Shown here one piece after another: positions 21,401 through 36,400 of a stretch of DNA of 64,000 nt. Made by a program: the position numbers and the translations under genes. Each line of letters begins with the position of its first letter. Positions within the stretch are counted from its first letter, which is position 1. The DNA is from Gordonia asplenii (GTDB lineage: Bacteria > Actinomycetota > Actinomycetes > Mycobacteriales > Mycobacteriaceae): NCBI RefSeq assembly GCF_012933505.1, contig NZ_JABBNB010000002.1:62001-126000 (forward strand). The letters run 5' to 3'. Under the pieces are notes generated by a model that was not told the origin of the DNA, made no database searches, and saw only the letters and a program-made list of their open reading frames with translations.

Positions 21401-24400
21401 GGTCGCGACGGCGCTGGCCGCCTACGTGGTGGGGCAACCCGGCGTCGAGATCGATACGGCCGAACTGAAGTCCTTTGCCGCACAACGCCTTCCGTCGTAC
21501 ATGCTGCCCGCGTCGATCACCGTCCTGGCGGCGCTGCCGCTGACGCCGGTCGGCAAACTCGACAAGGCCGCACTGCCCGAGCCGGTCATCGAGGCCGGTG
21601 AATACGTCGCCCCGGAGACCTCCGAGGAAGAGGCCGTGGCGAAGATCTTCGCCGAAGTCCTCGACGCGGACCGGGTCTCGGTCACCGACTCCTACTTCGA
21701 CCTCGGCGGCAACTCGCTGTCGGCGACGAGGGTGGCCGCCCGGGTCGGCGAGGCCCTCGGGGTGGAGGTGTCGCTGCGCGACATGTTCGAGGCGCCGTCG
21801 GTGCGGGCACTCGTCGCGGCCGTCGCCGGTCACGACGCCGCGCTCGCGCCCATCGTCGCGGTGGATCCGCGTCCGGCGCTCGTGCCGTTGTCGTTCGCCC
21901 AGCAGCGCATGTGGGTGCTCAATCGGCTCGACCCGGCCTCGGCCGCCTACAACATCCCCACCGTGGTGCGCCTGACCGGAGCGCTCGACCAGTCCGCGCT
22001 GCGTGCCGCGATGGTGGACGTCATCACCCGCCACGAGGTGCTGCGAACGACCTTCCCGGAGGGCCCGCGCGGATCGAGCCAGCTCATCGGGGCCACCGCG
22101 GACATCGAACGGAACCTGGACTGGGCGGTGGTGAGCACCGCGGCCGAGTTGGGCGAGCAGGTGCACCGCGGCTTCGACCTCACCGTCGAACAGCCGATCC
22201 GGGTGCGGCTGTGGCAGGCGGCGCCGGAGGAGACGGTGCTCGCCGTCGTGCTGCATCACATCGCCTCCGACGGCGAGTCGACCACCCCGCTGCTGACCGA
22301 TCTGCTCACCGCCTACGCTGCGCGCCGCGAGGGCGTCGCGCCGCAGTTCGAGGCGATGCCGGTGCAGTTCGCCGACTTCGCCATCTGGCAGCACGAGACG
22401 CTCGGCGCACCCGACGACCCCGATTCGGTCGTCGGCCGCCAGCTCGCGTACTGGACGACGCAGCTCGCCGGGCTGCCCGACGTCCTGGAGCTGCCCGCCG
22501 ACCGCCCGCGCCCGCGCATCGCCACCGGCGACGGCGCGATCACGCCGTTCACCGTGCCCGCGGCGGTCGCCGAGCGGATCGTGTCGACCGCGGCGGCCTA
22601 CGACGTCACCCCGTTCATGGTGGTCCACGCCGGGCTGTCGGTCCTGCTCGCGCGTCTGGGCAGCATCGACGACATCGCGATCGCCACGCCCATCGCCGGT
22701 CGTGGACAGAGTGTGCTCGACCCGGTGGTCGGCATGTTCGTCAACGCCCTGGTGCTGCGTGCCCGGGTGGACACCGCGATGGGTTTCGGCGCCCTGATCG
22801 AACAGGTGCGCGGCACCGATCTGGACGCCTACGCCCACGCCGACGTCCCGTTCGAGACGCTCGTCGACGCCCTCGACCCGGTCCGGTCACAGGCGTTCGA
22901 ACCGCTCGCGCAGATCATGCTCTCCTTCAACCCGGCGGCGTCGCTCGCCGGAGTCGAGATCAATGTCGCCGGCCTGGAGATCTCCGGCGTCGAGGCGCCG
23001 GAGGTGGCGGCCCAACGCGACCTCACCATCACCGTCAGCCAGGGGCCCGACGACTGGGCGGGGTCGGTCATCTATGCCACCGATCTGTTCGACGAGGCCA
23101 CCGTCGCGTCGATGATGCAACGGTTCGTCGACCTGCTCGACGCGCTGACCACCGCGCCGGAGCGGCCGGTGGGCGACGCCGAGATCGTCGGCGCCGACGA
23201 GTCGGCCGCGTTGAGCGGTATCGCCAACGGTCCGGCCGTGGCGGTGCAACCCGCCACCGCCGACGTCCTGTTCGCCGACCGCGTCGCGGCGTCGGGCGCC
23301 GCCGCGGCGATCCTGTTCGACGACCGCACCGTGACCTATGCCGAACTCGGTGCCCGGGTCGCGACGCTGAGCCGGGAACTCACCGCTCTCGGCGTCGGCC
23401 CCGACGTCGCCGTCGGCATCTGCCTGCCGCGCTCGGTCGAGATGATCGTCGCCATCCACGCGGTGCTGGCCGCGGGCGGCCAGTTCGTGCCGATCGGCCT
23501 CGACGCCCCCGCCGACCGCGTCGACTACATGCTCGAAACAGCCGGTGCGGCAGTGCTGTTGGTCGCCGTGAACGCGGTCGGATCGACGATCGCCGCGTCC
23601 GCGGCCGGGCGTGGAATCCCCGTGCTCGCCGTCGATGCCGATACAACCGATGCAGATACACCCGACGCCGAGGCACCCGCCGATGCGCGGCCGCTCACCG
23701 AGACCCGGTCGGGTGCACGCCCCGACGACGCCGCGTACACGATCTTCACCTCCGGATCGACCGGACGGCCCAAGGGCGTGACGGTGTCGCATCGGTCCCT
23801 GATGGCGCACCTGCTCGGCGACCGCGACTACTACGGCTTCACCGCCGCCGACGTCGTGCTGCAGGTACTCGAATACACCTTCGATCCGTCGGTGCTGGAA
23901 TTCCTGCGCCCGATCGTCACCGGTGCGCCGCTGGTGCTGCTGCATCCCGGCGACCACCGCGACCCGGAGAAGATCGCCGACGCGGTCGCGCGATTCGGCG
24001 TCACCTCCGCGGTGATCGTGCCGTCGATGCTCGCCGCGATGGTGGACGTCCTCGACGGACCCGACCAGTCGTGGGCGGCGACGCTGAGCAGGCTGCACAC
24101 CGGTGGTGAGGCGCTGTCGCCGGTGGTCGCCGACGCCGTCACCGCGAAGTGGCCGCAGGCCGCCATGTTCAACCAGTACGGCCCCACCGAGACGACGATC
24201 TACTCGACGGTGGCGCGGGTGCAGCCCGGCCGCCGCTCCCAGCCGATCGGCGTGCCGGTGGCCAACACCTCGGCATATGTGCTCGACAACAGGTTGCGGC
24301 GCACGCCGATCGGCGTAGCCGGCGAACTCTACATCGCCGGTGACCTGGTCGCGCGCGGCTACGCGGGGCAGTCGGCACTGACCGCGGACCGATTCGTCGC

Positions 24401-27400
24401 GAACCCGTTCACGACCGACCCGGCCGGCGCGGGCAGCCGGATGTATCGCACCGGCGACCTGGTCCGCTGGAACGCCGACGGCGAACTGCTCTACCTGGGC
24501 CGCACCGACTTCCAGGTGAAACTGCGCGGCCAGCGCATCGAACTCGAAGAGATCGACGCGGTGCTCGCCGGCGCGCCGGGCGTCGTGCACGCCGCGTCGG
24601 CGATCGGCCGTTCCGGGCAGGCCGAATACCTGATCGGCTACGTGTCGCCGGCAACGGTCGATCTCGACGCCGTGCAGGCGGCCGCGGCCGCCGGGCTGCC
24701 CGAATACATGGTGCCCTCGGTGTGGGTGCGGCTGGCGGAGCTGCCGCTCAACTCGGCCGGCAAGATCGACCGCAAGTCGTTGCCCGCGGCCGATCCGGCG
24801 GCCTCGACGCACGACTACGTGGCACCGGTCGGGACGGTCGAAGAACACCTCGCCGGCGTGGTCGCGAGCCTGCTCGGGCTGGAGCGGGTGAGCGTCACCG
24901 AATCGTTCTTCGCCCTCGGCGGCGACTCGATCATGTCGATCCAGGTCGCCTCGGCGATGCGTGCCGCCGGGCTGGCGCTGTCGCCCAAGCAGATCTTCGA
25001 GCACAAGACCGTGCGGGCGATGGCCCGCGCGATGGCCGAGCACGACGTTGTGCTGCCCGACCTGGCGGAACTGCCCGGCGGTGCGAGCGGTCCGGTCACG
25101 GTGCCGCCGGTGATGGCGTGGATGCTGGAATCGGCCGACACGCCCGCCGACGTCGCCGACTTCTCACAGGCCGTCGTGCTCGTCGCCCCGGACGGATTGA
25201 CCACCGACGCACTCGGCGAGGTCCTCGCCGTGGTGGCACAGGCACACCCGATGCTCACCGCGGCACTCGCCGAGGTCGATTCGGTGTGGACACTGACCGC
25301 GGGCAGCCCGTTCGACGCCGCGGCCGCGGTGTCGGCGACCACGTCGTCGAGTACCGTCGGCTCGGCCGAATTCGATGCGGACCTCGTCGCGGCGCATCGC
25401 GCGGCGTCGGCGCGGCTGAACCCGGCGGTCGGCGCGCTGATGGCGGCGGTGCACGTCGTCGACCCGGCCGGAGCCGGACGGATCGTGCTGGTCGTGCACC
25501 ACGTCGGCGTCGACGCGGTGTCCTGGAACATCATCGTCGAAGATCTGGTGACGGTGTGGGCGCAGCGGTCGGCGGGACATGGCATCGCCGTGCGCGCGGT
25601 GACGTCGTCGCAGCGGGCATGGTCGGGTGCACTGGCTGCCCAGGGCTCCCGTTGGGCCGCCGACACCGACTACTGGCTCGATCGACTTCCGTTGCGGCAC
25701 AACGACTTCGGCGTACAGCTCGACCGGCCCCGGGATCGGATGGCGACCGCCGAGACGGTTCGCGCCCTCCTCGCCGCCGAGCCGACCGAGTCGTTGTTGA
25801 CCACCGTCCCGGACGCCTTCGGCGGCAGCGTCAACGACGTCCTGCTGGCCACCCTGGCGCGCGCGGTACGCGGTTGGCAGGGCGCCCGCGGCATCGACGC
25901 GAGCGGCCCGGTGTCGATTCTCGTCGAGGGCCACGGCCGCTACGAAGAGGTGCTCGCCACCGGTGCGACGCCGGTCCGGGCGGATCTGTCGCGCTCGGTC
26001 GGATGGTTCACCTCGGTGGCACCGGTCGGCGTCGATCCCGGCGCCGACGTCGTGCACGCGGTGAAGTCGGCCAAGGAGGAACGTCTCGGCCAGCCCGACG
26101 ACGGTGTCGGATTCGGCTGGCTGCGCTGGCACGGCGAGTCGGAGGTGTCGACCCGCCCGCTGCCACCCATCGTGTTCAACTACTTCGGCGCCGTGGCCGC
26201 CGGCGGCGCGGGCGAATCGGGCGCGACGGCGCTGCCGTTCGGCCCGGCCGCCGCTCCCGCGTTCCCAGCGTCGCCGACCGGCGCGATGGCCGCCCAGGCG
26301 CTGCTGACGGTCACCGCAGGCGTGAGGGTCGTCGACGGCGGCCGCAGCCTCTCCATGTCGGTGCTGTTCCCGTCCGGCGCGTTCGCCTCGGCCGAGATCG
26401 ACGATCTGCTCACGCGGTGGTCGACCGAGCTGACCGAGTTGGCAGGCGTCGTCGTCGACGGTGCGTCGGTGGGCCTGTCCCCGTCGGACGTTCCCGGTGT
26501 CGCGGTGACCCAAGCCGATCTGGACGCCCTCGCGGTGGCCTATCCGGGCGCCGACGTCTGGCCGCTCTCGCCGCTGCAGGGGGGCCTGTTCTTCCAGTCG
26601 CAGCTCGCCGCCGAATCCGACGACGCCGTCGACGTCTACGTGGCGCAGGCCGTGCTCACCCTCGGCGAGGGCGTCGACCCGGTCCGGCTGCGGGCCGCGG
26701 CCCAGTCGGTCGTCGACGAGCACCGCATCCTACGGTCCGGTTTCGTCGAGACCGGGTCGGGCGCGTTGGTGTCGGTGGTGCCCGGTCGGGCCGAGCTGGG
26801 CTGGTCGGAGATCGACCTCGGCGCCGTCGACGACGCCGAGGCGGCCGCGCGCGTCGCGCAGATCGCCACCGAACAGCGAGTGCTGCCGTTCGACCTCGCC
26901 ACGCCGCCGCTGCTGCGATTCGTGTTCGTCCGCCACGGTGGGTCAGCGACGCTGATCTCGACGAATCACCACATCATCCTCGACGGTTGGTCGGGACCGC
27001 TGGTCCTGGCCGACGTGCTGGCCGTCTACGCGACCGGCTCCACCTACACCGGACAGGTGTCCGCGGGGACCGGCGACTTCGGCGACTACCTGCGGTTGAT
27101 CGCCACCCGCGACGCTCACGAAGGCGCCGCGGCATGGCGCGACGTGCTCGCGGCCGTGGAGGGACCCACCCTGGTGGCGCCCGGCCGGGTGACGGTGTCG
27201 CAGGACTCGCTGCCGCGGGACCTGGAGACGCCGATCTCCGCCGAGCTGGTCGCCGAGCTGGAATCGGTGGGCCGCGCGCACGGCGCAACACTGGCGACGG
27301 TGCTGCAACTGGCCTGGGCGGTACTGCTGTCCCGGCTGACCGGCAATCGCGTCGTCACCTTCGGTGAGACGGTCTCCGGGCGTCCGGCCGACCTGCCCGG

Positions 27401-30400
27401 CGTCGAATCGATGGTCGGACTGTTCATCAACACCCTGCCCACCGCGGTCGACGTCGACCCGGACGCCACCGTCGGCGAGGTGCTCGCCCGGCTGCAGGCC
27501 GACAAGGTCGCCGTCCTCGACTACCAGCACCTGAGTCTGGCCGACGTCGTCGCGGCGGCGTCGACGCCGATCGGCTTCGACACGCTGACGGTGCACGAGT
27601 CGTTCCCGGTGGACGCCGGTTCGCTGGAATCGGCCGACGCGTCGGTGACCGGCGGGCTGACCATCGCGCGCGCCGACCTCAGCGACTCCACGCATTACCC
27701 GCTGAACATGGTCACCGTCCCGGCCGCGGACGCTCTGGTGGTGCGGCTCAAGTACCTGCCGTCGGCGTTCTCCGACGAGCAGATCGCCGAGTTCGCCTCC
27801 GCCGTCACGCAGATCCTGCGGGCCATCGCACACGCGCCGGACACGAAGACCGCCGACATCTCGCTGCTCGACGCCGGCCACCGTGAGGCGGTGCTGGCAC
27901 GTTCGGCCGGTGCCCGCGTCGACGTGGTTCCCACGACGCAGGCCGCTGCCCTCGCCGCGCGGGTCGCTGCCGCCCCCGATGCGCCCGCACTGTGGTTCGA
28001 CGGCCGCACCGTCACCTACGGCGAATTCGGCGCACGGGTAAATACCCTTGCGCGCGAACTGATCTCGCGCGGCATCGGCGCGAACGCCGCGGTCGGCGTC
28101 GCGATCGACCGAAGCGTCGAGATGATGGTCGCCATCCACGCGGTCGTCGCCGCGGGCGGCCAGTACGTGCCGATCGCCGTCGACGCACCCGCCGATCGCG
28201 TGGAGTACATGACCGCGACGTCGGGGGCCCGCATGGTCCTCGTCGCGGCCGGCCAGGTGCCCGACGCCCTCGCCGCGGTGGACACCGATCTCGTCGTGGT
28301 CGACGCGTCGAGGGCGATCGACGAGTCGGTCGCGCCGATCGCGGACACCGAACGGCGCGCGCCGGTCTCGCCGGACGACGCGCTGTACACGCTGTTCACC
28401 TCCGGGTCGACGGGCCGGCCGAAGGGCGTGACGGTGACCCACCGCGCGCTCGCGAACCGGCTGGACTGGATGCGCACGTGGTACTCGCTGTCGGCCGACG
28501 AGGTCTTCGTGCAGAAGACGCCGACCACCTTCGACGTGTCGGTCTGGGAGCTGTTCCTGCCGCTGACACTCGGTGCCGAACTGGTCGTCGCGGCGCCCGG
28601 TGCGCATGCCGATCCCGAGGCGCTGGCCGCGCTGATCGCCGAGCGCCGCGTCTCGGTGATTCACTTCGTGCCGTCGATGCTGTCGGTATTCGTCGATGTA
28701 CTTGCGCCGCAAACGCTTTCCGCGCTGTCGTCGCTCAACTGGATCTTCGCCTCGGGTGAGGCGCTCACCGCGGGACCCGCGCACGCCGTGCTCGGCGCCC
28801 TCGACGGGGTACGCCTGGTCAACCTTTACGGCCCCACCGAAGCCGCCGTCGACGTCACCGCCTACGAACTCACCGGTGACGAGACCACGGTGCCCATCGG
28901 CGTGCCGGTGAGCAACACCGAGGCCTATGTGCTCGACGCTCGTCTGCGTCCGGTGCCGGTCGGCGTCCCGGGCGAGCTGTACCTCGGCGGCGTGCAGTTG
29001 GCCCGCGGATACGCCGGACAGCTCGGCTTGACCGCCGAACGGTTCGTCGCCGACCCGTTCGGGACCGCCGAACGGCTCTATCGCACCGGTGACCTGGTGC
29101 GGTGGAACACCGCGGGTGCGATCGAATACCTCGGCCGCACCGACTTCCAGGTGAAACTGCGTGGACAGCGCATCGAGCTCGGCGAAATCGAGTCGGTGCT
29201 CGCGAGTGCACCGGGAGTGGTGAAGGCCGCGGTCACCGTGGCCGCCGCACCCACCGGCGCCGACCACCTCGTGGCCTACCTCTCGCCCGCGACGCTCGAC
29301 GTCGCCGCGGTGAAAACTGCTGTGGAGCAAGCACTTCCGTCGTACATGGTGCCGACGGTCTGGACGGTGCTCGACGACATCGGGCTCAACTCGGCGGGCA
29401 AGATCGACCGCCGGGGGCTGCCCGCCCCCGACTTCGGCTCCCTCGACGCCGACTACGTCGCGCCGCGCGGCGAGGTGGAAACCCAACTCGCCGCGGTGAT
29501 CGCCGGACTTCTCGGCGTCGAACGGGTCAGCGTCGTCGAATCGTTCTTCGCCATGGGCGGCGACTCCATCATGTCGATTCAGCTCGCCTCGGCGATGCGC
29601 GCCGCCGGGCACACGTTGTCGCCGCGGCAGGTCTTCGAACTCAAGACCATCCGGGAGATGGCGCGCGCCATCGCGAGCGTGGGGGAGCGGCTGCCCGACC
29701 TCGCCGAACTGCCCGGCGGCGCCGCGGGCACCTTCCCGCTGCCGCCGGTGGTCGCGTGGATGCTCGAATTCTCGCAGCAGCCGACAGATTTCATCGGAAA
29801 CGTGCAAGCCGTGGTACTTGCCGCACCGACCGGCGCCGGCTCGGCCGACATCGCCGACGTGCTCAGCGTCGTCGTCGGGGCGCACGCGATGGCCTCCGCG
29901 CGGCTGTATCAGGCCGACGGCACCTGGGGGATCGAGGCGGGCACGCCGTTCGACGCCGAGCGTGCGGTGACGGTCACCGCTTCGACCGGCGCCGTCGGCT
30001 CGGAGCAGTTCGACGCCGATCTCGTCGCGGCGCACAACGCCGCCGTCCGGCGACTCAACCCGGCCACCGGCGAGCTGGTGCGGGCCGCGCTGGTGACCGA
30101 TCCGTCCGGAGCCGGCCGCATCGCGCTGGTGATCCATCACCTCGGCGTCGACACGGTGTCGTGGAACATCCTCGTCGAAGACCTGATCACGGTGTGGGCG
30201 CAACGCAGCGCCGGTCACCCGATGCAGGTGCGCGCCGTCACGAACTCACAGCGCGCCTGGTCGACGGCGCTCGCCGCGCAGCTGCCGGCCCGCGACGTCG
30301 AACTGCCGCGATGGCTCGCGCGGATGCCGCTGCGCCAGAACGACTTCGGGGTGCAGCTCGACCCGGTTCTCGACCGGGTGCCCACCATGGAGTCGGTCAG

Positions 30401-33400
30401 CGTCGCCGTCGATGCGCACGACACCGAGGTACTGCTGGCGGCGGCACCGGAAGCATTCGGCGGCACCGTCAACGACGTACTGCTCGCCGCCCTGGCGCGG
30501 GCCCTGCGCGGCTGGCAGCGGGCACGCGGCATCGACGACGATGCGCCGATCGGAGTGCTGCTGGAGGGACACGGGCGCTACGAGGAAGTGCTGGCGACCG
30601 GAGCCGACGCGGTGCGGGCCGATCTGTCGCGGACGGTCGGCTGGTTCACCACCATCGCGCCGATCGCAATCGATCCGGGCGACGACGCGGTGCACGCGGT
30701 CAAGGCCGCCAAGGAGGAGCGACTCGCGACCCCCGACTCCGGCATCGGATTCGGCTGGCTGCGTTATCACGGCGACACCGAGTTGGCCGCCCGGCCGCTG
30801 CCCGCGGTTCTGTTCAACTATCTCGGCGCCGCCTCCGGAGCAGGTGGCTCGGGCAGCTCGCAGGGCTCGGACGGCTCGGAGGGCGGTGCGATCCAGGCGC
30901 CGCTGGCGTTCACCGCGGTCGCCGGTCCGGACTTCGGTCCGCCGCCCGCCCTGGACATGGCCGCGCAGGCGGTGTTCACCGTCAATGCCGGAGCACGGTT
31001 CGTCGACGGTCGCCGCGAACTGTCGGCGTCGATCCGCTACCCCGCGCGGCAACTCGCCGCGGCCGACGTGGCCGAGCTGGGCCGGCGGTGGTCGGCGGAG
31101 CTGTCGTCGATCGCCGACGTCGTGCGCAGCGGCGCACCCATCGGACTGTCGCCGTCGGACGTGCCGGGCGTGTCGATCTCGCAGCGCGAGCTCGATCTGC
31201 TGGCCGCGCGCTACCCGGGCGCCGCGGTGTGGCCGTTGTCCCCGCTGCAGGGCGGTCTGTTCCTGCAGGCGCAGTTGGCCGCCGACCTCCCCGACGGCGT
31301 CGATGTCTATGTGGCACAAGCGATCCTGACACTGGGTTCGGGTGTCGACGAGCAGCGGCTCGCGCGCGCGGCCCAGTCGGTCCTCGATCACCATCGGGTG
31401 CTCCGCTCGGGCTTCGTGGAGACCGAGTCCGGTGCGGTGCTCGCGGTGGTCCCCGGCGCCGTCGAGGTGCCGTGGTCGGTGATCGATCTCGGCGATGCCG
31501 AGCCGGACGAAGTGACCGCGCGGGTGGCGCAGATCGCCGACGCGCAGCGGGTGCTGCCGTTCGACCTGGGCACCCCGCCGCTGCTGCGGTTCGTGTTCGT
31601 GCGCCACGGCGAGTCGGCGACGCTGATCTCGACGAATCACCACATCATCCTCGACGGTTGGTCGGGGCCGCTGGTGATGGCCGACGTGCTGGCGCTCTAC
31701 GCGACCGGCAACACCTACACCGATCAGGTCGCGGCCGCGGCGGGCGGAGATGTCGCGGCGAGCGGCGACTTCGGCGACTACCTGCGGCTGATCGCGTCGC
31801 GTGACGCGCAGGCGGGCCGCGCGGCATGGCGCACACTGCTGGAGCCGGTCGACGGGCCGACGCTGGTGGCGCCGGCTCTCCCGCCGATCTCGGCCGACTC
31901 GCTTCCGCGCGACGTCGACGTCCTGGTCGATCCGGAACTCGTCGCCGCGCTCGAAGCCGTGGGCCGCGCCCACGATGCGACGCTCGCGACTGTTCTGCAG
32001 CTCGTCTGGGCGGTGCTGGTGTCCCGGCTGACCGGCAACCGCGTGGTCACCTTCGGTGAGACGGTGTCGGGCCGGCCGGCCGATCTGGCCGGCGTCGAAT
32101 CGATGATCGGGTTGTTCATCAACACCCTGCCCGTCGTCGTCGACGTCGACCCGCAGGCCCCGATCGCCGACATCCTGCGGCGTTTGCAGGCCGACAAGGT
32201 CGCCGTGCTCGACTACCAGTTCCTGACGCTGGCGGAGATCGCGGCGGCCGCCGACCGGCCGGTCGTATTCGACACGCTGACGATCCACGAGTCCTATCCG
32301 GTCGACGAGAGCTCGCTGGCGAGCGCCGACACCAGCGCCGTCGGCGGACTGGCGGTCGCCGGCGCGCAGATGTCGGACTCGACGCACTACCCGCTGAACA
32401 TGGGCACCCTGCCGTCGGGCGACGGTCTGTTGCTGCGGTTGAAGTATCTGCCCGCGGCGTTCTCCGAGCAGCAGGTCACCGAGTTCTCGGCCGCGCTGGT
32501 GGCCATCATGCGCACCGTCGCGGCTGCCCCGCAGACCACGGCGGGAGAGCTGTCCCTGCTCGACGAGTCGCGTCGCGCACAGGTGCTCGCGGCGTCGACG
32601 GGTCCCGACCTCGAGGTGACCGCGCCGCACCTGGCGACGATCCTCGCTGCCCGCGTGGCGGCCACGCCGCATGTGCCCGCGGTGATCTTCGCCGATCGCA
32701 CGCTGACCTACGCCGAATTCGGCGCACGCGTCAATACGCTTGCACGCGAACTGATTTCGCTCGGCGTCGGCCCCGACGCCGCCGTCGGGATCTGCATCGA
32801 GCGCAGTGTCGAGATGGTGGTGGCGATCCACGCGATCGCCGCCGCGGGCGGGCAGTACGTGCCGATCGAAACCGCTGCACCCGCCGAACGGGTGCAGTAC
32901 ATGATGGCTACCGCCGCCGCGTCGACGGTGCTCGTCGCCGCGGGCGCACCGGTGCCCGACGCGGTGGCCGCACTCGGCTCGGTGACCGTCGTCGCGGTCG
33001 ACTCCGCGGCGGAGATCGACCTGGATTCCGCTGCGGCGCAACCGGTTTCCGATGCCGACCGGATCTCGCCGGTTCGGCCGTCCTCGGCTGCGTACACCAT
33101 CTTCACCTCGGGCTCCACGGGACGACCGAAGGGTGTGACGGTGTCGCACCGCGCGGTGATGTCGCATCTGCTGTTCGACCGCGGCTACTACGGATTCACC
33201 GAAGCCGACGTCGTGCTGCAGGTCCTGGAGTACACCTTCGACCCCTCGGTACTGGAATTCTTCCGGTCGATGCTCGCCGGCGGCACGCTGGTCCTGCTGG
33301 CACCCGGCGATCACCGCGATCCGCAGAAGATCGCCGACACCGTGGCGCGCCATGGCGTCACCACCGCGATCATCGTACCGTCGATGCTGGCGGCGATGAC

Positions 33401-36400
33401 CGACGCCCTGGAGGAGCGGGGGAACGCGTGGGCGGCGACGCTCACCCGGATCCACACCGGCGGCGAGGCACTCGTGCCCGCCGTGGCGGACGCGGTGTAC
33501 GCCAGTTGGCCGCAGGTGACGCTGTACAACCAGTACGGGCCCACCGAGGCGACCATCTTCTCGACGGTGGCGCAGGTGCGCCCGGGACACCAGACGCAAC
33601 CGATCGGCGTGCCGGTCGCCAACACCGGGAACTACGTGCTCGACGCGCACCTGCAGTTGGTGCCCGCGGGCGTCGCGGGCGAGTTGTACATCGGCGGAGC
33701 CCAGGTCGCGCGCGGCTACGCGTCGCGTACCGTGCTGACCGCCGAGCGATTCGTCGCCGATCCGTTCGGCTCGGGTGAACGGCTGTACCGTACCGGTGAC
33801 CTGGTCCGCTGGAACGATGGCGGAGAGCTGGAATATCTGGGCCGCACCGACTTCCAGGTGAAACTGCGCGGCCAGCGCATCGAGCTGGGAGAGATCGAAT
33901 CCGCACTGGCGGCGGCGCCCGGCGTGGTGCACGTGGCCGCCGCCGTCGCACAGTCGGGCCGTGCTGCGCATCTCGTCGGCTATCTGACGCCGGCGTCGGT
34001 CGACGTGGCCGCGGTGGCGGCCTTCGCCGAACGCAGGCTGCCGTCGTACATGGTGCCGACGGTGTGGATGGCGCTCGACGAGCTCGCGCTGAATTCGGCG
34101 GGCAAGATCGATCGGCGGGCGTTGCCCGAACCGGATTTCACCGCGCTCGACGCCGATTACGTTGCGCCGGTGGGCGATTTGGAGCAGCAACTCGCGACGG
34201 TCGTCGCGGCGTTGCTCGGCCTGGACCGGGTGTCGGTCACCGAGTCGTTCTTCGCGCTCGGCGGCGATTCGATCATGTCGATTCAGCTCGCGTCGGCCGC
34301 ACGTGCCACCGGGCTAACGCTGTCGCCGCGGGAGATCTTCGAACGCAAGACGGTGCGGGCGATGGCCGCGGCGATGCTGGACTCGTCGGCCGTACTGCCC
34401 GCTCTGCCGGAGCTGCCGGGTGGACCCGCGGGTGTGGTGACGCTCCCGCCGGTGGTGTCCTGGATGCTCGAATACTCCGACACCGCAGCTGATTTCGCCG
34501 GTTTCGTGCAGGGTGTCGTGCTCGCCGCACCGGCTGAGCTGACTCCAGACACGCAGGCGGAGCCGGCCCGAGACACGCAGGCGGAGCCGGCCCTCGACGC
34601 GCTGGCGGAGCCGGCCCTCGACGCGCTGGCCGAGGTGCTCGGCGTCGTCGTGGCCGCACACGCCATGCTGTCGGCGCGGTTGGCGCAGGTCGACGGCCAG
34701 TGGGAGTTGACCGCCGGAGCTCGGTTCGACGCGCGTGCCGCGGTGTCGCGGCACAGTTCCGCCGGACCTGTCGGATCGGACGTGTTCGACGCGGATCTCG
34801 TTGCGGCGCACAAGTTCGCGGCCGAACAACTGGACCCGACGGTGGGCGCGCTCGTTCACGCGGTGTGGGTCACCGACTCGGCCGGTGCCGGACGGATCGT
34901 GCTCGTCGTTCATCACCTCGGCGTCGACGCCGTGTCCTGGCGGATCATCGTCGAAGACCTGGTCACCGTCTGGGCGCAGCGCAGTGCGGGTCACCCGCAG
35001 CACGTACGAGAGGTGACGTCGTCGCAGCGTGCGTGGTCGGCGGCACTGGCCGCGCAGACCGCGCGGCGACACGGCGAACTGGGCTACTGGCTGGAGCGAC
35101 TTCCCGTTCGGCCGACGCCCCTGGGCGCCGAATTGGTGCGGTCGCGCGACCGCGTGAGCACCCTGGACCTCGTGACGCACGTCGTCGACGCCGACGTCAC
35201 CGAGGCCTTGCTGACCCGGGTACCCGAAGCGTTCACCGGCACAGCGAGCGACGCGTTGCTCGCGGCGCTGGCGCGGGCGGTGCGCACCTGGCAACGGGCC
35301 CGCGGTATCGACGACGACGCACCGGTGGTGGTGCTCGCCGAAGGCCACGGCCGCTACGAGGACGTGGTCGAGACCGGCCCCGAGCCGGTGCGCGCCGACC
35401 TGTCGCGGTCGGTCGGCTGGTTCACCTCGGTGGCTCCGCTGGCTCTGGACCCGGCCGACGACGCCGTGCATGCGGTGAAGGCGGCGAAGGAAGAGCGTCT
35501 GGGACAACCGGATTCGGGTATCGGGTTCGGTTGGCTGCGCTACCGGGACGACTCCGAGTTGGCGCGGCGGCCGATGCCGTCGATCGTGTTCAACTACCTG
35601 GGCGCGGCTGCCGCGGGCGGCGGCGACACGAGCGACACGCCGGTCGACGCCACGGCGTCGCTGCTGGCCTTCGGAACCGTCGACGGCCCCGAATTCGGGA
35701 TACCCGCGAACTTGACGATGGCGGCGCAGGCCGTGCTGACGATCAATGCGAGCGCGCGCAATGTCGGTGGCCGACGACAGTTGGTGGCCGCGGTGAGCTT
35801 CCCGCCCGCCGTCGTGTCGGCACCCGACGTCGCCGAGCTGGCCGAGTACTTCTCGACGGAGCTGGCCGCGATCGCCGACGTCGCGAACAGTGAAGTGCCG
35901 GTAGGACTCTCACCGTCGGATGTGCCCGGTGTGACGCTCACCCAGGCCGATCTGGACGCGGTGGACCGCAGCTACCCCGGCGCCGACGTCTGGCCGCTCT
36001 CCCCGCTGCAGGGCGGGCTGTTCTTCCAGTCGGAGATGGTCGCCGGTATCTCCGGCGAGGTGGACGTGTATGTCGCACAGGCGGTTCTGTCGCTGGGTGC
36101 TGGTGTCGACGAAGATCGGTTGCGCCGCGCGGCGCAGGCGGTCGTCGCACAGCATCGGGTGCTGCGCGCCGGATTCGTGACGACGGCGTCGGGTGCCGTG
36201 GTCTCGGTGGTGCCGTCCTCCGTCGAGTTGCCGTGGACCGTCGTCGACCTGGGTGCGGTCGACGAGTCGACGGCGACGCAGCGAGTGCAGGAGGTCGTGG
36301 CCGCACAGCGCGTGCTGCCGTTCGATCTCGCTGCGCCGCCACTGCTGCGATTCGTCCTTGTGCGCCACGGGGATACGTCGACGCTGGTGTCGACCAATCA

